This document shows, piece by piece, positions 1 to 10,110 of a stretch of DNA of 64,000 nucleotides. The notes under the pieces are model-generated. The model did not search any database. It saw only the letters and a program-made list of their open reading frames with translations, and was not told the origin of the DNA. The stretch covers positions 81,795 to 145,794 of the forward strand of contig CATLFA010000001.1 of NCBI GenBank assembly GCA_949927585.1, written 5' to 3'. The position numbers were made by a program, and so were the translations under genes. The DNA comes from an uncultured Clostridiaceae bacterium (GTDB lineage: Bacteria; Bacillota; Clostridia; TANB77; CAG-508). Position 1 is the stretch's first letter, and the number at the start of each line of letters is the position of its first letter.

Positions 1-248
1 AATTCTTGTCCTAAATCTTTAAATGCTTTTGACCTACCATCTAATTGATTCATTTTTTTTAGGATATTATCTGCTTCATTTCCTAATTTTTCATAATCAG
101 ATATGGCTTTGTCCATACCCTTTAGGTTAATTTCAACAACTTTTTTACCTTCAACCTCTTTTGTCACAGTTAAAAAATCAGACATCTTTTTATTTGCTTC
201 ATTATATCCATTAAGAATCATCTCTATTCCAATTCTACTGTTATTCAT
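1..248 (-). CDS. Probable tail tape-measure protein, N-terminus (partial)
   Basis: The start codon is at 248 and the gene runs off the left edge, leaving about 82 codons. The visible N-terminus (MNNSRIGIEMILNGYNEA...) is polar and helical, followed by a predicted coiled-coil stretch with K/E/N-rich spacing. Its position directly downstream of a probable HK97-gp10-like tail protein and small unknown tail proteins is where a tape-measure gene normally begins. The N-terminal style (short beta segment, then long helices) fits tape-measure proteins, but most of the protein is outside the window, so this is an inference from context. The frame contains no CGG codon in the visible part. Confidence 0.5.
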   Translation of the reverse strand, partial: MNNSRIGIEMILNGYNEANKKMSDFLTVTKEVEGKKVVEINLKGMDKAISDYEKLGNEADNILKKMNQLDGRSKAFKDLGQE

Positions 249-269
249 ATAGTTCTCACCCCTTTACTG

Positions 270-761
270 TTAAAAATTATTTATTGTATCTTCAATCACT
301 TTTTCTAATTTATCATCAATATATTGTTTGACATCTTCCCTTAAATTAAATCCATTATGTCCATATATTCCATTTGAAAAATATTCTTCTATATTTTCTC
401 GAGAATCTTCTCCAGAAAAACTTGTATATGTACCAAATTCTCCATATTCATTTTCGTGGGCATCTAACACTTCCCAATCAAATACATCTATTTCAAATGT
501 TACATTTCCTTGGAAATTTCCTCTTATTTCTGTCTTTATCAATTGTTGTAATTTCATTTTATCTAACAACTGTCCAGTTCTATCATAATAAGATGGATTA
601 TATTCTCCATAAAATTCCGCAATTTTTTCTTGGCAATAACCTTCTACTTCTTTTGCAAAATTAATAAGAGCTTGTCTTACTGCGTGACCTAACGCAATAC
701 GATAAGCTCTTAATCCCTTATACACTCTTCCGTGTTGAGATGTAATTAAAAAATCATCCAT
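270..761 (-). CDS. HK97-gp10-like tail completion protein (probable)
   Basis: 163 aa when started at the ATG at 761, which has a good Shine-Dalgarno (GAAGGAG, 11 nt upstream). The ORF track's longer GTG start overlaps the ribosome binding site. It contains a helical N-terminal half with the pattern YNPSYYDRTGQL, typical of gp10-type head-tail joining/tail completion proteins that carry a Y..RTG.L motif, then a beta-rich middle. It lies immediately upstream of the presumed tape-measure gene and downstream of an acidic helical protein. The role in tail completion is inferred from the motif and place. The HG in SQHGR is CAC-GGA, so the CGG there is out of frame. Confidence 0.5.
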   Translation of the reverse strand: MDDFLITSQHGRVYKGLRAYRIALGHAVRQALINFAKEVEGYCQEKIAEFYGEYNPSYYDRTGQLLDKMKLQQLIKTEIRGNFQGNVTFEIDVFDWEVLDAHENEYGEFGTYTSFSGEDSRENIEEYFSNGIYGHNGFNLREDVKQYIDDKLEKVIEDTINNF

Positions 762-801
762 TTCAGAAAACACTCCTTCTTTGATTGTTACTCTAAAATA
801 G

Positions 802-1407
802 CTATTCTTGTGTATTAGTTTCTTGTATTTGTTTTTTCATTTCTTCGTTAATATTATTATCTAATATAACATTTTTGATTGTATTCATTGTTGGGTCATT
901 AAATGCCAAAATACTTTCAATAGTTTTTAGTTTTTCAGGAGATTCATCTTTAAATAACCCACTAACTGATGTTTGTAGTTCTTTCATTTCATCAACAGTT
1001 GGCATACCTTTCTTGAATACTTCATATAACTCTTGTAAGACCTGATTTTCTTTTCCAACAATAATCTCTTCTACAATATCCTTAAAGAATTTTGCTTGTT
1101 CATTTAATTCCAATATTGCTTGTTCTATATATACATTATAATCTTCAAATTCTTCATCTTCTGGGATTAGTTCTATATTAGTAAGATTTTGGAAGATATA
1201 TAGCATAATAACATATTTCTTTTTAAATACAAAAAGACCGATAAAATCTTTATCAAAACGAATGATTTGTTCTGCTAAAGAATTTGCATCTACAGCAAGC
1301 TGAACTTTTGTTGATGTCTTCCAAAAGTCTTTTTCTCCTTTTAATCCTTCTTTAATCTCTTCTACACTTTTACCAAAATATTTTTCTTTAAAATCTTTAA
1401 ATTCCAT
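802..1407 (-). CDS. Hypothetical acidic helical tail-module protein
   Basis: 201 aa, start ATG at 1407 preceded by AGGAGG. Mostly alpha-helical and acidic, with a hydrophobic patch around residues 55-75 (FIGLFVFKKKYVIMLYIF) that is probably a buried core strand-helix rather than a membrane segment. The C-terminal third is coiled-coil-like. It sits where tail assembly chaperones usually sit, one or two genes before the tape measure. I do not recognise a family, and no slippery frameshift fusion to the next gene is evident. Confidence 0.55.
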   Translation of the reverse strand: MEFKDFKEKYFGKSVEEIKEGLKGEKDFWKTSTKVQLAVDANSLAEQIIRFDKDFIGLFVFKKKYVIMLYIFQNLTNIELIPEDEEFEDYNVYIEQAILELNEQAKFFKDIVEEIIVGKENQVLQELYEVFKKGMPTVDEMKELQTSVSGLFKDESPEKLKTIESILAFNDPTMNTIKNVILDNNINEEMKKQIQETNTQE

Positions 1408-1427
1408 AATAATTCCTCCTAAAATTT

Positions 1428-1679
1428 TTACTCTATATTTATAATATGATTTCCATCATCAGAAAGGATGAGGCATCTTTGATAAAAACAATTATCACAA
1501 ATATCATCTTTCCCCATATTTTTATATTTTATCTTATTGGGGCAAAAACTTTCTATATCCCTCTTTAAAGAACCATATGATAATCCCAATGCCTTTAACT
1601 CACAAATATGATAATGATTTGTATATTTTCCAACATATGCTTTATTTATTCCCATTAAACCTTTAACAAATTCATCCAT
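1428..1679 (-). CDS. Small Cys-rich protein
   Basis: 83 aa from the ATG at 1679, chosen because AAAAGGAGAG lies 8 nt upstream; the ORF-track start at 1715 falls inside a leader hairpin. Four cysteines cluster in the C-terminal half (FCPNK...DICDNCFYQRC), suggesting a small metal-binding site. It has its own consensus promoter (about 1818-1846) and a 130-nt structured leader, unusual for a gene inside the late operon, so it is probably expressed independently. Function unknown. Confidence 0.6.
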   Translation of the reverse strand: MDEFVKGLMGINKAYVGKYTNHYHICELKALGLSYGSLKRDIESFCPNKIKYKNMGKDDICDNCFYQRCLILSDDGNHIINIE

Positions 1680-1705
1680 AATTACTCTCCTTTTCAACAA
1701 TAAAA

Positions 1706-1757
1706 TCAATGCCATTTTTAAATAAATAGCATATTATTCACTTAAAAATAGCATTGA
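1706..1757 (-). promoter_or_regulatory. Leader hairpin in 5' UTR of the Cys-rich gene
   Basis: TCAATGCTATTTTTAA and TTAAAAATGGCATTGA form a 16-bp stem (one G-T pair) around a 20-nt loop, ending about 27 nt before the start codon at 1679. Because transcription from the promoter at 1818-1846 passes through it, this is a candidate attenuator or RNA-stability element. Confidence 0.6.
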
Positions 1758-1768
1758 CTACTATTCTT

Positions 1769-1806
1769 ATTATTTTGGCAGGGAGAAATCTCCCCACCTA
1801 AAATAA
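1769..1806 (-). terminator. Strong hairpin just downstream of an internal promoter
   Basis: TTATTTTAGGTGGGGAGA / TCTCCCTGCCAAAATAA forms a long stem with a 3-4 nt loop. It follows the stop of the gene ending at 1848, so it could be that gene's terminator. However, the next gene's promoter (-10 at 1818-1823) fires into it, so the hairpin would be the 5' end of that transcript. There is no clear U-run, so terminator function is uncertain. Confidence 0.5.
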
Positions 1807-1817
1807 TACTTTTATTA

Positions 1818-1846
1818 ATTATACCACGCTGACAACTATTTGTCAA
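1818..1846 (-). promoter_or_regulatory. Consensus sigma-A promoter
   Basis: On the minus strand TTGACA (1846-1841), a 17-nt spacer and TATAAT (1823-1818) match both hexamers perfectly. Transcription would start near 1811 and run through two hairpins into the Cys-rich gene at 1679. It is the best minus-strand promoter I found inside the late region. Confidence 0.8.
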
Positions 1847-1847
1847 T

Positions 1848-2261
1848 TTAATTAGTTTTATCTTCTGCTTCGCCATTTTCTTCTGCGTTTACTTTATTTA
1901 ATTGTGCTTTAATTAATTCTATTTTTTCATTTAATTTTTGCTCATTATCAAATCTTTCTTTAACAAGAGCATCATTTCCTTTATAAAAAGTATATACTAA
2001 TGTATTCTCATTTATTATATCTTTTTTTACATTTTTAATATGTATCAAGTTTACCAACTTATCTTCTCTTACTTTTATAAAAGAGCTTTGGTTTGATAGT
2101 TCTGTAAGTTTTGCTTTTGCATCATCTTCAGTTTCCATTTCTTCTTTTAATAAAGCTCCATCACTTAAATAGTAATTTACCTGTGTTAAAACTTCTTTAT
2201 CTATTTCAACAGTAACTATTTTCTTAACATTAAATATTGTATCTTCAACAAATAAAAACAT
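1848..2261 (-). CDS. Tail/baseplate-associated protein, paralogue of the N-terminus of 8788-10092
   Basis: 137 aa, start ATG at 2261 with AAAGGAGAG upstream. The first about 110 residues (MFLFVEDTIFNVKKIVTVEID...) align by eye with the N-terminus of the 434-aa protein at 8788-10092 (MFLSVNNNILNEKRITTIEVD...), including VNYxxSDG and LVNxIxI. This is therefore a small stand-alone copy of that domain with a charged coiled-coil C-terminus. The shared domain is probably a beta-sandwich/ruler module of the distal tail, and the smaller copy may have arisen by duplication. The function is inferred only from neighbours. Confidence 0.6.
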   Translation of the reverse strand: MFLFVEDTIFNVKKIVTVEIDKEVLTQVNYYLSDGALLKEEMETEDDAKAKLTELSNQSSFIKVREDKLVNLIHIKNVKKDIINENTLVYTFYKGNDALVKERFDNEQKLNEKIELIKAQLNKVNAEENGEAEDKTN

Positions 2262-2292
2262 TTATTTCTCTCCTTTCATTATGTATAATTGT

Positions 2293-2617
2293 TTATTTCT
2301 TGTCTTCCTTGACTTCGGTTATTTTGATATCAAAATGTTTTGTTAAAATCTTAGGAAGAAAATCACTAAATATTTTTAAAATAGAGTCTCCCATATATCC
2401 GTGCGACCCCTGTCGCAAAGCTAGTCATTTGCCAACTTAAATTAAAACTTGAACATAACATATAAGTCAATAGCCCTGCGAAACCACCTATGATGGCAGA
2501 AGCAAAAAAGAAACTCAAACTTTTTTTTGCTTTCTTTGATGTTACACTTTTAATTAATCCTCCAAAGAAAGAGAAGGATAGATTAAAAAATAAATCATAC
2601 CACGGTATTTCACCCAT
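2293..2617 (-). CDS. Holin-like membrane protein, expressed by a +1 shift at CGG
   Basis: The ORF track stops this gene at 2366. The in-frame codon CGG at 2401-2399 (context GCA-CGG-A) replaces the conserved Gly. Skipping the C at 2401 gives ...FATGVAGYMGDSIL... and extends to a stop at 2293, making 107 aa. There are two or three hydrophobic segments (about residues 8-20, 38-55, 60-75) with small GG-rich turns, then a charged C-terminal tail (ITEVKEDKK), typical of class I/II phage holins of the LL-H/phi29-like type. It is adjacent to other membrane and tail genes, while the M23 hydrolase is 10 kb away. Holin assignment is by topology and size. Confidence 0.65.
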
Positions 2618-2639
2618 ATTTTCTCCCCCTTATCATTCT

Positions 2640-3269
2640 TTATTCTTTTTGTTTATTGTTAGAAATGTGATGTATATTACAATAAAGAGATGCGCATAAC
2701 ATTATAGTTAGCATTCCTATCATTATTTTACAAGAAATAATTGCTTCATTTGTTTGGACTTCTTGTTTATTTACAGCTAAAATAATAAAATATTCACATT
2801 CACTTCTCAAACCACTTGGTATTCCTTGCCAATATACAACCATATCTTGGTCTGGCATATCTATAGTAATATACCCGTGGAATCCGTGATTAACTAAAAC
2901 ATTAGGGGTTTGTTCTTTTAGTGCTTTTATAATTTGTTCTCCAACTTCGTGTTTTTGTTGTTTACTAAAATTAGATAATAATTCACAATCTTTATTAAAT
3001 AAATAACAATATACCCCTGATTGTTCATTTATACTTTCAACAGAATGAATTATCATATCTCTATTAACTGGGTCACTGTTTAATGGTTCTTTTGTTATTG
3101 CTGCGATAGTATCCATTTGTGTTGCAATAACTTGAACTTGAGATTCCTTTAATAATCTTACTCTTTCATATGTTTGATTCTTATTTAGATTAAACATATA
3201 TGCAGAACTAAATAATATAATTCCAGTTATCAATAGTGGAACTATTTTTAAAATTATCTTTTTCATCAT
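2640..3269 (-). CDS. Membrane protein with extracytoplasmic sensor-like domain
   Basis: 209 aa with AAGGAG 7 nt before the ATG. An N-terminal membrane segment (residues 5-25) and a second near the C-terminus (about 175-195) bracket an extracytoplasmic region of about 150 residues resembling a single-Cache/PAS-type sensor fold (VESINEQSGVYCYLFN..., ending ...YFIILAVNK). No kinase or methyl-accepting output domain follows, and the protein ends 12 residues after the second segment. It could modulate lysis or host surface signalling. I cannot assign a function, and the sensor-fold call is by pattern only. The HG pairs in VNHGFHGY are CAC-GG(A/G), so the CGG is out of frame. Confidence 0.55.
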   Translation of the reverse strand: MMKKIILKIVPLLITGIILFSSAYMFNLNKNQTYERVRLLKESQVQVIATQMDTIAAITKEPLNSDPVNRDMIIHSVESINEQSGVYCYLFNKDCELLSNFSKQQKHEVGEQIIKALKEQTPNVLVNHGFHGYITIDMPDQDMVVYWQGIPSGLRSECEYFIILAVNKQEVQTNEAIISCKIMIGMLTIMLCASLYCNIHHISNNKQKE

Positions 3270-3324
3270 ATTCTAACTCCTTAATAGGGACATATAATTA
3301 CTATATATCCCTTATTAAAATTTA

Positions 3325-5050
3325 TTATGTTGAAGATGAAGGATTTAAACTATCTAAATAGTTTACCTTATAATTTCCACCTTCTAAAAATGTAACTTTC
3401 ATTTCTGTATCAGATATATATTCATATTGAGCTTCAGATTCCTTAAAATGCCTCCAAGACCCTACTAAATCTGCAATCTCTCTAATATTATCTAAAACAG
3501 TTTTTCCATTTGCTCCATTTTGTGTAATACACGCTGCAAACCTAATAACTTTTGCTTTATATCCATTCCAACTCTCTAATGGAATTGTACTAAACTGAGC
3601 TAAACTATATCCATTATCCATAAATTCTTGTTTATTGTGTATGTCAATATCTGTCCAACTACCAGCATTGTAAGTTTGCCAAGTTTTCCCACTGTCTTTT
3701 GACATTGCAAATCTTACATCTAGGTTATCTAAATTATGAGTAGATGTAATACTTTTAATTAAGGAAATATCTGAAATACTTACATCTTGTATTTGTTCTA
3801 TTATGGCTCCATTGATGTGTCCAGATATATTTATTGATTCTTTTGCTTCTTTGGACATAACTAAAAATCTTGCATCATCCAATAAACCAATTCTATTAGT
3901 AATTATAGTGTTTCCATAATCTTTATATGTAATTTCTTCTGGAACACTTTGATTATCAATCAACTTCCACTGATTTGTAAATATTGGTCTTACTGTACCA
4001 TCAAGACATTCAGCACCATCAAAATATTTATATCCTTCACTATCTTTTGCTAATATATATTTACTCTCATCTCTTCCTAATTCAAGTTCTATAAATCCAT
4101 AGGCTGTCCAAGGATTCGTTAGATTTCTTTCAGAGTCTGCCTCTACAGTTGCATATCCTCTTGAAATCTCACTACATAGTGATGGATTGATGTAAGAAGT
4201 TCCACCAGAACCTCCAGCACCATTACCTCGAGAGTTACCACCAGAGTAACCTCCTCCACTTCCACCACCATCGTAGGAACCTCCTCCTCCGCCCCATCCA
4301 CCGTAGTGGGTAGTATTAAGAGTTGTATGAGAAGGGGTACCTGACAATATTGCGTAGGCTTGGTTTCCACCAGAACCTCCAGCACCATTACCAGTTAAAC
4401 CAGCACCACCTCTTGTGTGGCTTGAAGTACCACCATTTGTATTTGTTCCATTAGATGTAACAGCATCCAATCCATAATAAGTAGCATTTCCAAAAGAAGA
4501 GTCAAGACATCCTCCTCCTCCACCTGCCACAAATAAAACATCAACTTTCCTATTTAAAGGAGCAAATGTATAAGTTCCTACTGGATTATCTTTAAGAACT
4601 ACAGAAGCTCCTCCTCCACCAGAACCATAGTCAGAACCGTTATTACACCAACCACGCATACCAACTAACATATAAAGTATATCACCCTTTTTAAGTTTAG
4701 CTGTTCCGACTATTTTCGCTCCTCGTCCGTGGTCTATTTCCAGAACCAGTTATTTCCCCAGTAGTAGGATTAATTGAGAATCCAGATTTCCCTGTTGTTC
4801 CGCCAGCTGCTCCACGAACAGTAAACTTAATATTTCCAGATGATGGGATTTCATATTTTTGCCAACCATATCCAATTCCTGTTACCTTTCCAGCTAAATT
4901 AGGGTCATCAGCGTAACAACTATCTATATGATTAACTATATTTGAAGGAGACTCTACACCAATATAATAATAACTACTTGGTGTTACAGCTCCTAGCCCG
5001 TTGTACTCTCCACCTTTTGCACACGATTTAAACTTTAAAATTTTTGCCAT
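3325..5050 (-). CDS. Glycine-rich tail fibre/adhesin, joined by +1 shift at CGG
   Basis: Tracked as two ORFs (4697-5050 and 3325-4671). At CCA-CGG-A (C at 4729) a +1 step joins ...SGNRP to GRGAKIVGTAKLKKGDIL, a continuous glycine-rich receptor-binding repeat. The joined product is 574 aa. Residues about 105-240 are a Gly-rich domain with GGGG clusters (GAGGSGG, GGWGGGGG), resembling the polyglycine-sandwich tips of receptor-binding fibres. The C-terminal 250 residues form a beta-rich, fibre-like module. An N-terminal MAKILKFKSCAKGGEYNGL motif is a relative of the KSIKFKNN attachment peptide of the array genes. Start ATG at 5050 has AAAGGAGAC. Confidence 0.75.
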
Positions 5051-5063
5051 AAGTGTCTCCTTT

Positions 5064-8000
5064 CTATCCTATATTATCAATATCTTTATAATCTGATAAA
5101 TCTATATCAACGTGAGAATAATAAAAATCCGATACTGTATCTAAATCAGTCTCTTTTTCTTTTATTGATATAGTTAATTTACTTGATGCATTTACATTTA
5201 ATAAGTCATCATTATATTTGAACATAGCTGGGTCATCAACAGTTACAATAATTTTTTCTTGATTTTTCAAACCTTCAATTTCTCTCAAAATCTCAACAGG
5301 TAAAAATGCAAAATATTGATTTGGAGAAAATGTTATTTTATACTGAGAACCTTTAACTACAGAAAAGTATTCAGCCTGTAAGATACTCATATCTCCAACA
5401 GCAGGAGCAGAATCTTGAGTTCCTCTACCTAGAACTTGATAACTTCCATCTTTCCATACTGATATTGAAGGATAGTTTCTAACCCTACCATCTTCATATA
5501 TTACATATAAAGTATCTAATTCTCCTATAGTTGGTAACATATTCTCATTTGCTAAGAACATAACCTTAACACCAATCTCTACTCCATCATATGTAAAGTT
5601 ACCAGCTGCTGATTGCCCAATTTTATCCAATACTGTTTTATTTGTATGACTATGTGCAACTGTAACAGCATTATCAATAGCTAATGGTGTAGATGCTGGT
5701 TTCCCTTGTAATGCTCCCCAAGTAAATGTTAATGATACTTGATTTGCATCTAATTGTTTCCAAGCTGTTCCATCCCATAAATATTGGTCACATACAACAG
5801 GAGTAACTCCTGCCGCAGAAACTTGGACATAGCCTATATTACCTATTTGATTTCCTGTCGCAGGTAAATCAGAAACATTTGTTACATAGTATGCTTTATT
5901 CATCCCATTCCATTTATCTTTATCTGCTTGGGTTACGTGAATTACTGTATCAGATATATGATTATCATAATCTGTTAAATCTGACTTGTCTACTTTTGCA
6001 TTCCATTTATCTTTATCTGCTTGAGTTACGTGAGTTACTGTATCAGATATATGATTATCTAAGTCTGTTCTTAAACCAGCTTCAATTCCTTTTGCTCTTG
6101 TTGCTTCAGTATTTACTAATGTGGTTGCTGAATTTAATGTAGCAGTATCTTTATTATCTATTTCTGTTTTAGAGTAAGTGTCAGTTAAAGCATCTGGTAA
6201 GTTTCCAGTTGGAACTTTTCCGTTTGCATCTAATGGAGCATATCCATTAGCTTGACCTTTTTTACTAGAGTCTTCAGGAGTATATCCTAAAGCTGTAGTA
6301 ATATCATTAGCAGTTAGTGTTGAATTGCCATAAAATGCTTTAAGACTTCCTAATGATGTTGTTCCATCTCCTATAACTAATATCTTTCTGTTGGTATCAT
6401 ATACTAATTCATTTGCTTTAGGTACATAAGTATTATCAGCTAAATCACTTTTTGTTTTAATTGTAACTTCTACTTCATTCCCATCTACTTTTGTAAATGC
6501 TTCCCATTGTCCATTTGTATTCCCAGTGTCTCTTTTCCTAAAATATAATTTTCCATCATCAGTAGGCTCAGGGAAAGTAAATGTTCCTTGTGGGATTGGA
6601 TTAATATCCCAAGATGTTCCATTATATAAACCAATACCTGCTTGACCATTAGCGGTATTAACACAATTCTCGATTAATACCCAATTTCCTTTAATTGCCA
6701 ATGTAGGTAAATCAGAAGCATTATCAGTTTTTACTGAACCTAAACATTCTGGCACACTAACGTCTTCTCTTGTCATTCTGATTAAATAAGCATTATCCAA
6801 ATCAGATTTGAAAGATTCTTGTACTGTTGCCAATGTGTCATTAGATGTAAAGTCTGTTAAAACTCTTACTAATATATCATCTAAAAATATTAAACTGTCT
6901 TTTGTATATGGCTGTCCTTGTTTATATTCTTCTATATTTGCTCCACCTTGAACTTCTGGTAATTCATACCATTTTTTACCATTGCCAACAAACATCTTCA
7001 TTTTTGCATCTATAACTGCACCAGTACCATTAGTCTGTTGTATAGCATCTGATGGAATAACATTAATTATTTCTCCACTTCCACCTACTTGACTAATTTC
7101 AACATTTATATCCTGTGTTGTTGTTGCAATTACTTCCCCTACAGAATATCCTGCCCCTGAAAGTTGTATAGTATATTCATAATCTTTTGGAGCTGGTGGC
7201 ATAAATTCTACTTCCCTACTAGTTACTGTTTTTGTTTTAATTATACCATTATTAATATCAATTTCTTTTATTAATGATAATGTTCCTAAATGACCATATA
7301 CTGCTTCATTTATTCTCATATTTTGAATAGTCTCACTATTTTCAAAAACAATAGTATTAACTGGAATATTATTAATAGCATTTACTGTTTTATTCAAATC
7401 CATAGTTGTTTCATACAATTTGAATCTATAGTTTTCTGCCATTTCTCTTAAATTTCCGTTTGCTATATCAATATTTATTGAATCTTCTAAAGTGGCACCT
7501 GTATTATCAGATATATAGTCATTTAATACTCTACCAATTCTACCATCAGCAAATACTAATTTATCTTTATAAAATAAAGTTCCTTGTTTGTATGGAAGTA
7601 TTCCGTGGTTCTGCTTCTTTATTTAATACTAATAAATTTCCAGCAGTAACATCTTTATCGAAAGAGTCATCTATATTTGCCCCAGTACTATCTGCAATGA
7701 AATCTTTCATTACTCTAGTAATAAGATTTCCGTTATATACAAGAGTATCTTTGAAATACATATTTGATTGAGCATATTGATTCATAATTTGAACGTGGTC
7801 TGTATTAATTAAACTTATTTTATTATTCTTAATATCTGCTTCAAATGATTGTTCTAATGTATTCCCAGCTGTATTATCTGAATGATAATTAGCTTCTACT
7901 CTTGCAATTTTTTCATCTAAAAATACTAAACTGTTTTCTAAATAATCAGTATCTTGTGCATATGGCAAAACTGCTACAAAATCTCCAGAATTAATAGGAA

Positions 8001-8772
8001 CTAATTTACTATTAGCAACATCAAAATCAAAAGATTCTTCTACAGTCGCTTGTGTAGCATCAGATGTATAATCAACATCTACCCTTGCGATTTCACTTCC
8101 TATATATACTAATGTATCTTTATCATATTGTGTAGCTTGTGTATATGGTAGTACTTTTGATACTTTTCTTTCTGTTACAATAGCAACTAAATTTCCTGCC
8201 TTTAAATCCTTTTCAAAACTTAAATCTTCATTTGCTTCTATTATATCAGCAGTAAAATCAATTGTTACAATATATAATTTATTGTTGTGTTTTACTAATT
8301 TATCAGTAGTATATTCTTCTCCTTGTTTATATTTTAAACAGTTTGTATCAATATAATCATCTTTATTTATAGGAACTAAATTCCCATTATCTAAATCATA
8401 TTTAAAACTATCATCAACAGTTGCTTCTGTATTATTTGATGTAAAATCTTTTGTTACCAAATATGCTTCATTGTTGTATATAATCAATGTATTTTTTTTT
8501 AAATCTATACCTTGTTTATATTCTTCAATTACAGCATCTGGTGTAGTTGCTACTCCCGTTTCTAATTCTCTCCATTTTTTTAATATAGCATCTACTGAAT
8601 TATTTGAATTAAAAACATAAAACTTGCTAGTTTCTTTATTATACACCATTATTCCATCATATATAATTGATTCAGCCATACTTGTCATATCAGCTATTGT
8701 ATCTTTAACTATACGAGAGTCTAATGGTTTTCTTCCTTGATAAAGGAAGTTATCTGCTATTCCTATTGCCAT
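5064..8772 (-). CDS. Very large repetitive tail fibre, joined by +1 shift at CGG
   Basis: 1235 aa across ORFs 7567-8772 and 5064-7442. The first ORF dies after ...EAEP-RNTS; skipping C at 7605 in CCA-CGG-A gives EAEPGILPYKQGTLFYKDKL and keeps the repeat in phase. At least eight copies of a 45-50 residue repeat (Y-x-Q-G-x-x-Y-x-K-D-x-L-V / R-V-x-x-D-F-x-S-x-N-T-x-A-T-x-x-x-S-F) fill residues about 70-460, the type used in carbohydrate-binding phage side fibres. Further down come TPLIGxxx-like connector segments and coiled-coil repeats HISDTVTHVTQADKDKWN (twice), a widespread fibre trimerisation motif. Start ATG at 8772 after AAAGGGGAG. Confidence 0.8.
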
Positions 8773-8787
8773 TTTTTACTCCCCTTT

Positions 8788-10092
8788 CTATCCATATATC
8801 TGTTTAAAATTTGTTCCTGTTGTTGCATCTGTTAATACATATACATAATAAGGAACAACATCTCCAGTTATAGGACTTGTTAAATTTACTTCCAATTTTG
8901 TATATCCATCAATTTGACTAAATCCATTTCCATCTTTAATACTTGTTAATGCTCCAAATGACTTTGGATACATATAACAAAATCTTGCATCATTTAACAT
9001 TATATTTTCCCAAGTTAATGCTTTAGTTTTCTTAATACTTTTAGCAAAAGTTGATGCCAAGGTTGTTGCTAAAGCGTCATCTATATTTGCTGTTGATGTA
9101 GCTCCATAATATGAAGCATATACAAATTCAACTTTTCCTGTATGTGATGATTTTATATTACCATTATAAATTAATTCCACTTTGAAAGTAGTATCTGTAG
9201 TAATCTTATTTGTATATTCATATATATACTCTGATTTTCCTTTTACATAGTTCATAGTGTGTACCAAATTATTTCCATTATAGAACTTGACTTCATTGAT
9301 AGGAACCGTAACTGAGCTTTCATTATTTATCTTCAATGTCATTCTACATCCATTTACAATAGTTCCAACTTCATTTAATACGTTAGCACTAAAAGATGAA
9401 CTAATTATTGGTGTAATATCTTTTCTCAATATTTTTTCTGCGAACTCTGTAAATGTCATTCCTTCTTCAAAAAATGTACCAATATTTGCAGCTCCACAAA
9501 CTACATTAGATGTAATATCTTTTTCTAATATTGTAGTACCATCACTTTCCATAGGATTATATGACTCTGAATCATCATCCCAATAATACATCTTTTCTGT
9601 ATCTCTTGCTAAATAAATACAATTTTCTTCCCCAATTAATGGAAAATCTGAAGCTGTTGCCATTTGGATAAGTCCACCATCATCACTTCCAGTTCCTCCA
9701 CTACCAGAACCAGTTCCGTGACGTAAATCTTCAAGTTTCTTTTTTAATTCTCCTACTTCTGCTTTCACATCAGCTTCACTATTGTATAAAACTTTAACAG
9801 GAGCACCTTTATATAAAATATACATTAATCTCTTAGGATTAATTTTGTCCTGTACAATATCTTCTATATAAATTATATTGACTAGTCTTTCATCACCAGT
9901 CTCCCAAAAGTGATGATGTGCTTCTACAATTATTTGTAGTTTTTTTACTGATTCAATATGATTTTTAAATCTCTCCTTAACGATTCCACCATCACTAAAT
10001 AAGTAATTTACTTCAGAAGGAGTATCTCTATCTACTTCAATAGTAGTTATCCTTTTCTCATTTAAAATATTATTATTTACTGATAAAAACAT
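8788..10092 (-). CDS. Distal tail/fibre protein with Gly-Ser linker
   Basis: 434 aa, AGGAGG before the ATG at 10092. The N-terminal about 120 residues are paralogous to the small protein at 1848-2261. A linker GTGSGSGGTGSDDGG follows at about 130-145, then a fibre module with FPLIGEENCIYLARDTEKMYYWD, a motif repeated in many phage fibres. The C-terminus holds Ig-like beta-sandwich segments (ITPIISSSFSANVLNEVGT). It probably bridges baseplate and side fibres. It lies immediately upstream of the giant repetitive fibre and is likely co-transcribed with it (15-nt gap). Confidence 0.65.
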   Translation of the reverse strand: MFLSVNNNILNEKRITTIEVDRDTPSEVNYLFSDGGIVKERFKNHIESVKKLQIIVEAHHHFWETGDERLVNIIYIEDIVQDKINPKRLMYILYKGAPVKVLYNSEADVKAEVGELKKKLEDLRHGTGSGSGGTGSDDGGLIQMATASDFPLIGEENCIYLARDTEKMYYWDDDSESYNPMESDGTTILEKDITSNVVCGAANIGTFFEEGMTFTEFAEKILRKDITPIISSSFSANVLNEVGTIVNGCRMTLKINNESSVTVPINEVKFYNGNNLVHTMNYVKGKSEYIYEYTNKITTDTTFKVELIYNGNIKSSHTGKVEFVYASYYGATSTANIDDALATTLASTFAKSIKKTKALTWENIMLNDARFCYMYPKSFGALTSIKDGNGFSQIDGYTKLEVNLTSPITGDVVPYYVYVLTDATTGTNFKQIYG

Positions 10093-10110
10093 TAATTTTC
10101 CTCCTTCCTA

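Noticed and set aside
4143-4388. 81-aa minus-strand ORF within the glycine-rich fibre
   Set aside because: Out-of-frame reading of GGN repeats (valine/glutamate-rich), with no start signal.
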